A DNA stretch of 64,000 bases from Arsenophonus fragariae (GCA_047291315.1 JBDPYZ010000010.1:1-64000); one strand, 5' to 3'. Numbered from the stretch's first letter, positions 39,741 to 50,460 are shown. The notes: generated from the letters alone by a model not told the origin. Numbers and translations are program-made.

Positions 39741-41554
39741 TTAAATCATATCTACCCGCTGTCCCACTGCACTAATATTGGCTTGTTGATAGTTGGAATT
39801 CGTCATGTAAATAGCAGAATTGAGATAAGCATTATGACTAAATAGATTAATAGGTATACTGGTACTCAAGTAATAACGGTTTTTTTCTTTTTGATCCGTA
39901 TTTCTTACTTGTGAAACAGATAAGTTATAGGTAATATCTTTATAATTATTTGAGTAACCTACCTGATACTCTCGACTGCTACTGCCAGCGTTCCAATAGT
40001 TTCTCAGCGTACCAGCCAAAAAATAACGCCATAATCTTTCCCAAAATGCTGATTTAAATTAAATGTATTTCTGGCACGACACACCCCGCAAGGCATCAAA
40101 AGTTGCTAAATCTGAGGGACTATTTCCATTTCGATCATTAAGATTAATTTTAATAGTAGCTTGATATTTAAGCCATGCTTGATAATTATCATGGGTATAA
40201 ATGGAATCAATAAAACTATAATAATCTCCTGTTGAATAACGATAGGCTGCTATAGCCAGCCTGGTGGTTAACAAAAAATTGCTATAAGTCAAGCAAAAAC
40301 TTTGTCCTCGTTTGGTTCCTGTATCTAACATAAGCAACAAGCATGGGTTGCATCAACTGAAACAGCACCAAACAGAAAATTCCCAACCACTGCCAAGTAA
40401 AATAGTAAGTATAATCAAGACTACCAACAAAGCCGGCATAAACGGTGACTAAATTATTGACACCATAATATGCTTCTACTTGAGCAAATTTCGGTTGGAA
40501 ATGGGTATTTGCCATTTTTGATTGTCCAACCAAAATATTGTAAGTATACACACCCGCTTTCATCATATTAGGCATAGCTGAAAACGGCATAGTAAAAGAT
40601 TCTTGACGACCATCTGCTTCCTGCACAACAACAGAAAGATCGCCCGTTCCTCCGGCTGCACGTACGAACACTCCTGGCGGAACTGTTTCTTGGTAAATTA
40701 GATTTCCATTCTGATATACTTTTACTAACGCATTAGTTTGGGCAACCCCTCTGACAATAGGCGTAAATTCTTGGCTGGAGTTAGGTAACATATTCATTTC
40801 TGTTGTTAATGCAGCACCTCTAAAACGAATACTACTAAATAAGGTAGAGAGGGTATAAAAATCGCCTAACATCAAACTTGAAGATATAGCACTGAAAGAA
40901 CGGCGTAAGTAGCGGGTATTATTTTGCCATTTATGATCACCACTGGAATAATAAGAATAACTTGACTCATCTCGAAACTACCAGGCCCTTAAATTAATAC
41001 CCGTATTTAAATTGGCAAAAAAAGCATCATTACTCTGTTTGCTATTTTTTTCTCCCAATAGTTATAATAATTGGTATTACAAGAGAGAATAATTGCCGGA
41101 ACACCATAGTCCTAATTCACTGAATCAACATAACCTATCTCGGATTTAACTAACGAAATTTGCCGGACAAATATTTAATGCTAACTGATCAACATTTAAA
41201 TAATAGTTAATACCATTGACAAAATTATCCAACGAAATGGTAGTTTTTTGCTCAATTACCTGTTTTGTGTGAAGTGAAAGTTTTAAACCTAATTTATTAG
41301 CATCTTTAGTAATATTTTGATTTTTTTCTTCAATATTAACTTCAAATTGTCCTTTCCAATCATCATTAACATAAATATCGATCAATTGTTTACCTGGCAG
41401 GATTTCATTATTTTGATAAAAACGAGATATATCTCCTTGGGATGATTTTTCTACTAGCAAAGAAGTATCAAATTCCTTTGGAAATAACTCGGGCATATAA
41501 ACCAATATACCTAATAAAATTAGGCTATTATAAAGATAATATATATTTATTCAC
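39741..41554 (-). pseudogene. Fimbrial outer-membrane usher, FimD/PapC type (broken)
   Basis: Fragments follow usher order. The N-terminal periplasmic domain has FDTSLLVEKSSQGDISRFY, LPGKQLIDIYVNDDW and ICPANF. The barrel and plug follow with RGVAQTNALVKVYQNG, IYQETVPPGVF and GDLSVVVQEADGRQESF, then AQVEAYYGVNNLVTVYAGF. After further breaks come GQSFCLTYSNFLL and REYQVGYSNNYKDITYNLSV. The sequence stops around 600 residues, so the C-terminal barrel strands and plug-side domains are lost. Ushers are pores that assemble and secrete chaperone-bound pilins. Confidence 0.85.
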
Positions 41555-41565
41555 AATTTATCTTC

Positions 41566-42160
41566 TTATTTAAGGTTAATATTTTTTGTTTTATAAACAC
41601 CAAAATCATCAACATAAGTTACGGTTAATTTATTATGCTTAACCTTATTTTTTAGCGGTAATTTAACGCTTGATGACGGAGGGAACATCTTCGATTGTGT
41701 CAGACTTTTTTGATTCATTAATATTAGTAATTTTTGCTATCGTGAAATAATATTTAGAATTATTTGTTACTACAATGTTATTATTATCTAAGTTATAACT
41801 TATTTTTTATATACATCTTCCTTAAGCGTAGTTAATTACTTTGATCGATAAAATAATTTAACTCTTGATTTAATTGCCAATTGCAAAACACTTTTACCTT
41901 GGGTATTTTTTAGGTATGGTAGAATATCAAAAAATTTTTAAATAAAAAACACTTTCTATATTTTTAGGTAATTTATGCGACATTATTTTTTAATTGTTGT
42001 CCTTTTAATCCCGCTACTTTTATAAAATGACTTTTTTCTGGTGTAAAATTTATATTGCCATTATCAATCCATTATTGTACTAAAATCGGTAATTTTCCAT
42101 TATTTGTTAATTGTACCGTGACATTACCCTTACCTTCATAATAAATGATACAAGTCCCTT
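41566..42160 (-). pseudogene. Periplasmic fimbrial chaperone, PapD type (broken)
   Basis: Reading leftwards from about 42160, shifted frames give GNVTVQLTNNGKLPILVQ, then WIDNGNINFTPEKSHFI, LPKNIESVFYLK, VLQLAIKSRVKLFYR and finally HNKLTVTYVDDFGVY. This is the ordered PapD-like signature: the Q.W.D.G strand, the LP...ES.FY motif and the LQLAI..R.KLFYR strand. Several stops interrupt it. It is followed by the usher and adhesin remnants, so one chaperone-usher operon has died as a unit. No major pilin gene is visible upstream. Confidence 0.72.
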
Positions 42161-42197
42161 GAAGTACAATATTGGCTAATATATTTTTTGTATCTTT

Positions 42198-42590
42198 ATG
42201 ACCAATTCAGCTATACATGAATATTCCAATGCTATCGCATGGAATTTTATTCACGAATTATCACATATTTATCTAAAAACTAAAGATTTTTGGTATATTT
42301 TAAGCGTTCCTTCCCCCTCTGAGAGAGAAACAGTTAGTTTTTATTCCGTTGAAGGCAAAATCGATGTTCTTACTAGAATACAAGCTATCAACTACAGAAA
42401 AAATGACTTTCTAGTTAATGAACCAAATTATAAAAATAATATTTTTAGTGTATTTGATAGCGGCGTTACCTATATTAAAACAAAGACAAGACTTAATAAT
42501 ACTGATTCAATCGCAACGTTCATGTTTTTTGTTAACCAAAAATTAAATGGGCCATTAGCAGCATTAACAAAAATACCCAGCCACGACTAA
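42198..42590 (+). CDS. Hypothetical protein with HELSH zinc-site-like motif, 130 aa
   Basis: This is an ATG-initiated open frame of 130 codons in a region otherwise full of wreckage. I do not recognise the family. Residues 19-23 read HELSH, an HExxH pattern in a helical context (AIAWNFIHELSHIYL), as in zincin metalloproteases. A third zinc ligand cannot be fixed by eye; a Glu in FYSVEGKID is one candidate. There is no signal peptide and no clear ribosome site. It may be a whole small protein, or a fragment of a larger secreted protease or effector. The short chance probability of HExxH keeps confidence low. Confidence 0.4.
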   Translation: MTNSAIHEYSNAIAWNFIHELSHIYLKTKDFWYILSVPSPSERETVSFYSVEGKIDVLTRIQAINYRKNDFLVNEPNYKNNIFSVFDSGVTYIKTKTRLNNTDSIATFMFFVNQKLNGPLAALTKIPSHD

Positions 42591-42826
42591 TTTTCATCGT
42601 GATAAAATGTGTTGACAAGCTTTTCTATGCTTGTTTGAGGTTATAGATTTGATAACGACCTAGTTAACTTTTTTCTATTATTTTTTTACTTAACACTTGA
42701 GCGGCAATGATCAAATAATAAAAAGAAATTCTGCTAACAATAAATAAAAACAACTCCTATGTTTAATATTAACCCTGACAAAAATATGATAATGTCTGGT
42801 GTACATATTATTTAAAGAATACAAAT

Positions 42827-43649
42827 TTGAATAAAAGTTAATTGTTATTATTTTACTATTTTTACCACTGGCGACTCACGAAAATATCATTTCTAATGAT
42901 CATAAAAAATCACCAAGCCGCTGAAAAAGACAGCAGAAAGTAGTGATTTTGCCGAAATAAAAAAATCTTTCATCAACAACATATACGGGGTGTATTAACC
43001 GTTTATGATGGTACAATTATGGTAACGACATAAAACGTGCAGCAATACAATATGTTCCCGCATCAATATTTAAAATTGTTAATGCCTTAATTGCGTTAAA
43101 AAATCAAAAAGTGACAGTTAACTAAATCTTCAAATGGGACAACCGACCCAGATATCTAGTAGCTGAAATAAAGATATGAATATGCAAAAAGCAATGAAAT
43201 TATCCGCAGTTCCTGTCTATCAAGAAATCGCAAAACGCACTGGTCTGGCAATAATGAAAAAATAACTTTATCGTTTGCACTACGTTAATAGCAAAATAGG
43301 TAATGATGTTACCAAATTTTGGTTAGATGACCCATTAAAAATTAGTTCGGCAGAACAAACACAATTTATTTATAAGTTAGCAACCAAACAATTACCCATT
43401 GATAAAACCATTCAAAATGAAGTCGCCAATATGCTACTTATCAAACAGACTGCCAATATTAAAATTTACGCTAAAATTGACTTAGCTAATATCAATGGAG
43501 AGCGTATCGGCTGGTATGTCGGATGAGTCGAAAACGCTAACAGTAAAATAAAAATTTTTGCCCTTCATATCGCGATATCAGATGATAAAGCAGTGTCAAA
43601 GCGTGAATCTCTAACTTTACAGTGTTTAGCAAAATTAAAAATTATTTAA
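42827..43649 (+). pseudogene. Class D (OXA-type) beta-lactamase (broken)
   Basis: Shifted frames give a signal-peptide-like run LIVIILLFLPLATHE, then GVLTVYDGT and PASIFKIVNALIALKNQKV, where SIFK is the active-site SxxK. Next are IFKWDNRPRYL and MKLSAVPVYQEIAKRTGL with the SAV version of SxV. The stretch YRLHYVNSKIGNDVTKFWLDD follows, where YVN stands for YGN. Later come LKISSAEQTQFIYKL and KIDLANINGERIGWYVGWVE, where KID replaces KTG, and the end is CLAKLKII at TAA 43647. The order and spacing fit class D serine beta-lactamases. Stops and frameshifts make it inactive. I see only short intergenic sequence between 42591 and 42826. Confidence 0.75.
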
Positions 43650-43734
43650 AAAATTACTAATCGGAATACTAAATTATTCTGATTAGTAACAAATCGACAA
43701 ATAAAGGGTTGATCACATTACTCGCTATTGAGTT

Positions 43735-44090
43735 GTATTCTGAAGCGGTAAATTAATACTCTGTGTAGGTAAATCTTCTAGTATCAATGTTTTAGTCATT
43801 AGGTTGATTAGCTGGTGTTGATTTGACCATACAGACTCAATAATTTACATAACTCATGGAGAAACCTGGGAAGAAAGTCGATAAAAAACCCATTTTCCTT
43901 CCTTGCGATTTTGTAGCAACCCGCTCTTTTTTAACATTGCTAAATGACGAGATATTTTAGTCTGGGGTTGCTCAAGTGCAATACAAAGATGATAAACACA
44001 AAGCTCCCCCATTTCCCGCAGAAGAACTACGATCCTAAATCTTGTTTCATCAGACAAATTTTTTAAAAACTACAATGATTCTAACTCCAT
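43735..44090 (-). pseudogene. ArsR-type helix-turn-helix regulator (broken)
   Basis: From ATG 44090 the frame reads MELESL, meets a TAG, then continues FLKNLSDETRFRIVVLLREM, GELCVYHLCIALEQPQTKIS and RHLAMLKKSGLLQNRKEGKW to VFYRLSSQ. This is a complete winged-helix of the ArsR/SmtB group, close to E. coli ArsR. A stop after SSQVSP interrupts the C-terminal tail. The CxxxLC spacing of the arsenite-binding loop is only partly present (ELCVYHLC: two cysteines). No ars transporter genes are nearby. A shorter product starting inside the domain is conceivable but would lack helix 1. Confidence 0.7.
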
Positions 44091-44245
44091 CTCTATTTTA
44101 TCTCGGATCGGTATTAATTTCAGTAATACAATGTTAGGATCAGCTCACTATCCGAGATAAAACAACGCTAACAACTGGCTTTATAAAAAAACAATCACTC
44201 AAACTTATAGCGAGATCTAAAACAGCACAAAAATTCATATAATCA

Positions 44246-45725
44246 TCATGATTTTTTGATTAAATGGCACAACATACGTTGTAAAATCACAGTGCTAACT
44301 AACAATATGCAAACAATCGTAATAAGAACAACAATAAAAAAAGTATCAAAGGCTTTGCTCGCTTCCATTATCAGTGCCTGAGCCTGATCTTTATCCATCG
44401 TTGATGCCAAGTTCAATGCTTCATCAATACTGTCATAAATGCGCGCATCAATGGTGACCTGATCGGGAACAAAAAGAGTATAATTATAAATCGCTGTCAT
44501 CATTCCACCCAATATTGTAACGCTTAATACACTACCCAATTCATAAGCGACGTCTTCAATAAAAGCTGCCACCTGACTTTTCATCAGGTGTATTGAGGAT
44601 AATAGTGGTAGATTCAGAGGTAAATACCATTCCCATCCCGCTACCAATAATAAATAAATTAATCAACAATAAAGTAAGATAGCTATGATAAAATAGGAAT
44701 CCCTATTACTCCAATCAGCGCTAATATAAAACCTACCACTGTTGTTAATCTCTCGCCAAAACGGGGTAACAGTAAACCTGCTAATGGTGATGCAAGTACG
44801 GAACAGATTGGTATGGAAAGGATACAAAGTGCCGCTTGTAACGGTGTGAGTCCAAGTACTAACTGCAAGCGTTGACTTAAAACTAATTCAATGCTAACAA
44901 TCACACTCATGGTAATAACAGCAATAATTACCCCTGCTGAAAACAATCGGTTACTAAATAAAGAAAAATCAAGCATTGGTCGAGTTTGTTTACGCTGGCG
45001 TAATACAAAAAATAGCATTAAAGATGACACCAATAAAGGCAGCAGCACAAAATTCAACCAAAGAAAAAGTAGATTTACTTAACTATTTTAATGCATAAAT
45101 CAGCCCAACTAAACCAACTAAGATTAATAATGAGCCTAGAAAGTCAATAGCGCGCTTGTTTGTTCCACCACAGCTAGGGATCAAGCTCACTGAAAAAAGC
45201 AGTACCAACATAACAACAACAACAACATTAATTAAAAATACCGATCTCCACCAAAAATATTCCAGTAATAAACTACCAACTAAAGGACCGACCGCAGCTC
45301 TAGCGGCCGGTGACCAAATACCAATCGCTAGGGATCGTTCCTGAGGCTCAGTAAATATATGCCGAACAATTAATAAGATTGCTGGCATTATCATAGCGGC
45401 ACCTACAGCCCCAAAAACTCTGGCAGCAATCAAACTTTCTGAATTAGGCTATAATGCGGCACAAAGTGAAGCTAATGCAAAAAGGGGTAAACCAGTGACA
45501 AGCATTTTTTATGACCAATGTGATCACTTAGCATACCAGCGGCAGGCAATAATCCGGCAACTACCAATGGATAAGCATTAATAATACATAATTTCTCAGA
45601 TGGGGTTTATGGATTAAAGTAGGCAATACTGTACAAAGCTCTGTCATATTAATGACAATTAAGAAAAGAGCACTAGAAATTAAAAGGAGCGCTATCCACC
45701 TTCGATTATCAAGAGTATTAACCAT
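44246..45725 (-). pseudogene. smvA: 14-helix MFS efflux pump, SmvA type (broken)
   Basis: ATG 45725 begins MVNTLDNRRWIALLLISSAL. The frame later shifts. Conserved blocks include ARVFGAVGAAMIMPAILLI, IGIWSPAARAAVGPLVGSLL, WWRSVFLINVVVVV, then LDFSLFSNRLFSAGVIIAV, QRLQLVLGLTPLQAALCIL, and finally EDVAYELGSVLSVTILGG with a last helix ending MLCHLIKKS. Order and signatures fit DHA2 pumps such as SmvA/QacA that export cationic biocides. At least four frame breaks exist. It is divergent from a TetR remnant, the same pairing as smvA-smvR in Salmonella and Klebsiella. Confidence 0.8.
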
Positions 45726-45836
45726 AAAAAATCTCTATTTAGAAAAAAATTATGTAGTATGTTCATCTGCTATAATATTAGAATTAAGGTTACTATATTA
45801 ATCCATACGTATGTATTTTAAAGGAGGTTTCATTTA

Positions 45837-46351
45837 ATGGAGCGTCAAAGAAGCATAGACAGAGATAAAGTATTTAGATGTAGCCGAAAATATTGTTCAC
45901 CAACAGGGCGTCACTGCGCTGACCCTCGATGCAAAGGCAAAAGCAATGGCAATTTCTAAAGGAGGGGTTCAGTATTGTTTCGGTAATAAAGAAGCCTTGA
46001 TTGACGCAATATTTGTTCGCTGGGAAACAGCTTACACAAATAGTTCAGCCGAAAATCGGGTAATAGCACACATGAGGGCAACATACCGCTTTGAGCAAAC
46101 TTCTAATACTAAAAGCGCAGGTTTAATTGCTGCATTACTGCAAACACCGGAATATCTTAATAGTATCGTGAACGTATTGGTATCGCTAAATTAGATACTT
46201 CAACAGAAGCAGGAAGACGTTCTCGACTTATCTTTTTCGCCACACAGAGAGAACATTTATTTTACGTGCTTTTGGATTTATGGAGATTAATCAGCAAGAA
46301 TGGGATAAAATATTCACTGATATCGAAATGTTTTTATCCTCAAAAATATAA
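45837..46351 (+). pseudogene. smvR: TetR-family repressor, SmvR type (broken)
   Basis: ATG 45837 follows AAAGGAGG. An early frameshift near 45870 puts the TetR helix-turn-helix in a second frame: VAENIVHQQGVTALTLDAKA and MAISKGGVQYCFGNKEALID. After LNSIVNVLV another shift gives SRLIFFATQ and then LRAFGFMEINQQEWDKIF, ending at TAA 46349. The C-terminal block matches the ligand domain style of SmvR. It is divergent from the dead smvA with 111 bases between starts, so repressor and pump decayed together. Confidence 0.72.
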
Positions 46352-46487
46352 AAAATAAAATTTAAATACTATAAAGATAGTGAATATAGTTAATTTGTCT
46401 ATATATTTAATCATTATATATATTTGATTGATCTCTTATAATAAATATTGTTAGTATTCTACAGTAATATAACTCTAGGTAACAATT

Positions 46488-47297
46488 ATGATTGTTAATC
46501 CCGCTTTATCTATCGAACTAAATACTGAAACAAAACTTATTAATAAGATTACTAATGCTTCTGAAAATTATGTTAGTTTTAGTGATAAAGGAAAATTATT
46601 ATTATCCATAATAACTTTAGGGATAAGTTATATTATAATATGTTTAATTAAAGATCATAAAAAAGAAAAATATAGAACTGAATGTATTCAGATAACTAAG
46701 CTTTTACTATCCTCTCTCAATAACCTTGAAAAGGAACAAAGTGAAGAAAAATTTATACTAACTCCATTACCTAAAGGTGAAAAATTAAAATTAACGCAAA
46801 AGTTTTCTAATAACGAAAACAGATACCAAACTATTATCAAAGATAAAAAAGTTCGTGTTTTTCACTTGGGTCAATATAATAAAAGTAAATCCTATGTTAA
46901 TAAGACCTTTGAGGAAATAAAAAATCTTTTAGTTAGTAATATTTTGAAACATGAAAAAGGACATGTGATAGTTATCTTAAAAATAAATAAACCTAATGAA
47001 CTGATAATATATAACAAAAAAACTATCGATGCTAAACTGAGAGAAACCCACAAATATAGATATACTAGTTTATATTTTATTGAGGAAAAAAATAGTTTTA
47101 CTAATAGACATTTAATATTAGGCATTATTTCACCTTCTGAGAAAATATTCTTATTAAGCCCATCAAGCGATGATGATAGAAATATTTATTGCAATACCAA
47201 TATAAAATATGTTAAGCTTAATTTAACCTCTAAAGAGGCTAAAATCCATGATCATGAAGAAAAGATTAAATTAATAAAAATTTTTATGGACACCTAA
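46488..47297 (+). CDS. Unknown protein with one membrane segment, 269 aa
   Basis: I do not recognise this gene. It is an open frame of 269 codons, very rich in Lys, Ile, Asn and Leu. There is no cleavable signal peptide. One hydrophobic run, KGKLLLSIITLGISYIIICL at residues 34-53, could span a membrane. A soluble Lys-rich domain of about 210 residues follows, with alternating beta-like strands (GHVIVILKI, NELIIYN, RYTSLYFIEE, NRHLILGIISPSEKIFLL). The ribosome site is weak. Codon use is more A/T-ending than the housekeeping genes, which suggests transfer or relaxed selection. With the next gene it is among the few unbroken frames here. A secreted effector is possible but unproven. Confidence 0.6.
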   Translation: MIVNPALSIELNTETKLINKITNASENYVSFSDKGKLLLSIITLGISYIIICLIKDHKKEKYRTECIQITKLLLSSLNNLEKEQSEEKFILTPLPKGEKLKLTQKFSNNENRYQTIIKDKKVRVFHLGQYNKSKSYVNKTFEEIKNLLVSNILKHEKGHVIVILKINKPNELIIYNKKTIDAKLRETHKYRYTSLYFIEEKNSFTNRHLILGIISPSEKIFLLSPSSDDDRNIYCNTNIKYVKLNLTSKEAKIHDHEEKIKLIKIFMDT

Positions 47298-47958
47298 TAA
47301 ATAACTCAAATAAAAAGTATACCGGCTAAGAATGTATGTATTCAAAATACTATAAAATCCCTTTGCCCAATATGTAAAATTACTACAATCGCTCAAAATA
47401 TTAATCAAGAAAGAAAAGATAGCATTTTTAGGAAATATCAATCATGACATTTTAGAAAAGACTAATGTTATTGAAGATAAAATCATCAAAAAAAAGCTAA
47501 TAATAAAAATTACAGTAAGGCATTAAATCCATTTAGTGAATAATTAAAATAAGAATCTAACAATAATAGATGATATACTGAATCATAGACAACAATCTAA
47601 CCCGATAAAAACTAACAAAGATAATTAAAAGCCATATTTTATTATGGTAATTTTTATTTTACTAATAAATATATTTTTATTTATTTTTACAAACGGTAAA
47701 GATATAAAAAATATCTTTAATTTAAAAATTACATTCAATATATTAGTTTCGCATAACAAAATAATGAATATAATCATCAATATTTATAATTAATTAAACG
47801 ATTGAATATAAAAAATTTTAATCCATTTTTATAATACATAACAATTTTACAGCTTATATAATTTAGATGATGTTAATAATTTTACTTAAATTTTTCGCGG
47901 ATTGTATTAAACAACAAAAAACCAAAACTAAGACTTCACTGACTTTTTGGAGGATATT

Positions 47959-49203
47959 ATGGCAATAAGTTTTTCTCTAGTAAAAACACCACTAACAATA
48001 AGTGATAACAAGTTTAATCAGATTTTGGGCGCTAATAGCTTAAATGAAGCAACCAAAATAAAAAATGTATCCGATTTTATTGACTCCATAATCGATTGGT
48101 TTAAAGGAGGCATCAAACGTCAAAAAATAGAACAACTGTTTGAAATTATCCAAAATGTAAAGAATACTGATGTTTTTAATCCCGAATCAAATCGGTTGGA
48201 AACATTTATCGAACTTAGAAAAATTGCGCTTCCCAAGTACCACAATCAATTTAAATTAGAAATTACACCAAAAGATGCTAATGAAGACTGGGGATATAAA
48301 CTAAAAGTAGGAGACTTTACCTTATATAACTGCGATAAAGTTTATGAAAAAACGAAAAATATTGATGAGAGAGATAAATTAGCTGATTTTCATGTTAAAA
48401 ATATTTGTATGAAATTAGAAGAAGCACTCTCTGTAGAAAATCCCGATATTAAGCAACTGTTAAATTTCACTATTAAATGTTCAGGCGGTAGCGAGAAAAA
48501 TCAAAATATGTTGCGACAAAAATTAGACGACATTGCTTATAGTAAAGATAATTATCTTGGCACCAAAGACAGTAACAAACCTAATGAATTTATTGCATCA
48601 TTTAAAAATGATAAACAACTGGTATTTTCAAACAGTGCTGACCAATTAGAGAACAATTTCTTGAAAAATACATTAGTTAGCGAAGACTATAATAATCTGC
48701 GAGAGGTGTTTTTCAATCAATATACAAGCGAAAATAATCCTCTCTTTATAGATATACTGCAACAAACGAAAACGAATTTTTATGATCCTATAACACAAGA
48801 TGCTTTTTACCTAAGTGAACAACAACACTCTATGCTTAATGAAAAACTTAGCGCGATTAAAATTGGTGATAAGACACTTGATAAATTATGGGCGTTACCG
48901 TTAAATCAACCGGGTGAATATATAGATGATGATTTAAATTCAGATTTTAATAGCTTTCTTTTTAATAACAAAATGTTGCATGAAAATTTTTATAATTCTG
49001 GATTAGAGTCTGATGATTTTGAATCAGATTTTGACGAGATAATTTCTAATAAACCTTTGTTTACAGAATCTACCATCGAGCCAAATACTGCTCAGATTGA
49101 TTCAGTATTTGACTCTAGATATGAAAATGAAGGTTTATTCTCTAAAGATTATAAAACTAACAAAGAGTACTATAGCTTCACGTCTGTTGAAAATGAAAGC
49201 TGA
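47959..49203 (+). CDS. Unknown acidic protein, candidate secreted effector, 414 aa
   Basis: ATG 47959 has GGAGG five bases upstream (a TTG at 47947 opens the same frame but overlaps this ribosome site). The protein is acidic, soluble and has no signal peptide. Near residues 36-60 is an amphipathic block SDFIDSIIDWFKGGIKRQKI, then EQLFEIIQN. The middle is mixed, and the C-terminal 90 residues are Asp/Glu/Ser/Phe-rich with DD and ESD runs and little predicted fold. The layout, with a non-cleaved N-terminus, a helical aromatic block and an acidic tail, resembles type III effectors in style only. I assign no function. A terminator hairpin follows. Between 47298 and 47958 the DNA is A/T-rich with scattered Lys-rich scraps but no gene I can support. 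Confidence 0.65.
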   Translation: MAISFSLVKTPLTISDNKFNQILGANSLNEATKIKNVSDFIDSIIDWFKGGIKRQKIEQLFEIIQNVKNTDVFNPESNRLETFIELRKIALPKYHNQFKLEITPKDANEDWGYKLKVGDFTLYNCDKVYEKTKNIDERDKLADFHVKNICMKLEEALSVENPDIKQLLNFTIKCSGGSEKNQNMLRQKLDDIAYSKDNYLGTKDSNKPNEFIASFKNDKQLVFSNSADQLENNFLKNTLVSEDYNNLREVFFNQYTSENNPLFIDILQQTKTNFYDPITQDAFYLSEQQHSMLNEKLSAIKIGDKTLDKLWALPLNQPGEYIDDDLNSDFNSFLFNNKMLHENFYNSGLESDDFESDFDEIISNKPLFTESTIEPNTAQIDSVFDSRYENEGLFSKDYKTNKEYYSFTSVENES

Positions 49204-49225
49204 CAGTTATTGATTATGGCTTTCA

Positions 49226-49255
49226 CCCCAGCCTATCAAAACAGCTGGGGCTAAA
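49226..49255 (+). terminator. Terminator after 47959-49203 gene
   Basis: CCCCAGC (49226-49232) pairs with GCTGGGG (49244-49250), 22 bases after the stop, followed by CTAAAATTATT. The strong GC stem in A/T-rich DNA makes it stand out. From 49256 to 49676 I see only A/T-rich sequence. Confidence 0.6.
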
Positions 49256-49676
49256 ATTATTCTCGCTGATTAAATAAAGATAATATGAAAATGCTGCCGC
49301 TATAATAGTAAAAAAGAAAGACTAAAATTCGAATATATATTTAAAATATCTTTTATTTCAATCGATTAGATACAAAATATTGATTGATTTCATTAATCTT
49401 CATTTAAGAAAAAATACACAGTATATTATATATTAGCAGAGTGAAATAATAACTTCAGTTTATTAGATAAAAACAATCTCTTTTGCCAATAATTTTTTAG
49501 CAATTTGAGTATTTTTCCACAATGCTCAAATTAAAAAATTATAGTAATAAATTAATTCTTTTTTATTATAACACTTATGCCATAACAAGTATTTGCTTGC
49601 TGTCAGCCATGAAAAAGAAATGATTGCTATTAGCAAACAATTGAACAACTATGTTGCCATTAGATAAGGAGCCATA

Positions 49677-50217
49677 ATGAAAGGTATACGTTTATTCTCA
49701 GTTATCGGCTGTTTGTTAGCCTCTCATTCGGCCCTGGCAGCCACCACAACCGAGACGGTTAATGTGACATTAACACTATCTAATTCCTGTGTTGTTAATA
49801 ATTCAACTGCCACTTCAGGGATTGCCTTGGGAACTCTGGATTTTGGTACCCAACCCACCACATTTAGTACACTCTCAACACAACTTACTAGTGGTAGTGG
49901 CTCAACATTTACAGTCTCCCCAAATGATCTCTATACCACCGTATTAACCAGTAATAATAAAACATATTTGGTACACTGCTCGGTACCACACCTCGTTATG
50001 TTAATTTAACCGATAACTCGGATGGCGTTTACACTAGTAACCCATTACCTACTCCGGACACTGCACTTGCCAATGACGTTCAACTCATCTCTTCACCGCC
50101 TACAAGAATAATTCAAGAACTTACACCTTATACGACCTAATCCAAGGCAATGGATCAAATATGGGAATCAGTGCAGGAACCTATACTGACGTATTAACCG
50201 TAACATTATCCTGGTAA
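49677..50217 (+). pseudogene. Spore coat U domain pilus subunit, Csu type (broken)
   Basis: ATG 49677 opens MKGIRLFSVIGCLLASHSALA, a good signal peptide with cleavage after ALA, then TETVNVTLTLSNSCVVNN, IALGTLDFGTQPTTF and SGSGSTFTVSPNDLYTTVL. A frameshift near 49990 moves the rest to another frame: PRYVNLTDNSDGVYTS, DTALANDVQLISS, and the end GTYTDVLTVTLSW at TAA 50215. The LDFGT and final TLSW motifs identify the SCPU domain of Csu-type pilins. The TATAC-rich promoter area upstream is unremarkable. It is dead by one or two frameshifts. Confidence 0.75.
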
Positions 50218-50234
50218 TCATAAAAGAATACAAT

Positions 50235-50460
50235 ATGATCAATGTTTCGCAACTCACTTTAAGCTATTTTTCGACCCTATGATTATTGACCTTATTATTC
50301 TTCGCGCCCTCAGCACAGTCCTCTAACCATGTAATGATTTGGCCAATGAATCCAGTATTAACTGCCAACGATAATGCGACTGAATTCTGGATCGAAAATA
50401 AAGGTGCCGAATCAATGACTATACAGATCAGAGTGATCGGCTGGCAAAAAACACGCCTAT
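50235..50460 (+). pseudogene. Csu-type pilus chaperone N-terminus (truncated)
   Basis: ATG 50235 begins MINVSQLTLSYFSTL, meets a TGA, then continues LLTLLFFAPSAQSSNHVMIW, PMNPVLTANDNATEFWIENK and GAESMTIQIRVIGWQK. This is the chaperone first strand pattern (IWPMNP...A..W..N.G...MTIQIRV..W) of CsuC-like proteins, directly after the pilin as expected. The coding ends where the IS91-family remnant begins, so the insertion probably cut the operon. No usher or further subunit is left on the right side. Confidence 0.6.

Noticed and set aside
46892..47125. 77-codon minus-strand hydrophobic frame
   Set aside because: It is the antisense of the Lys-rich 269-residue gene; hydrophobic content is a by-product of A/T-rich codons.
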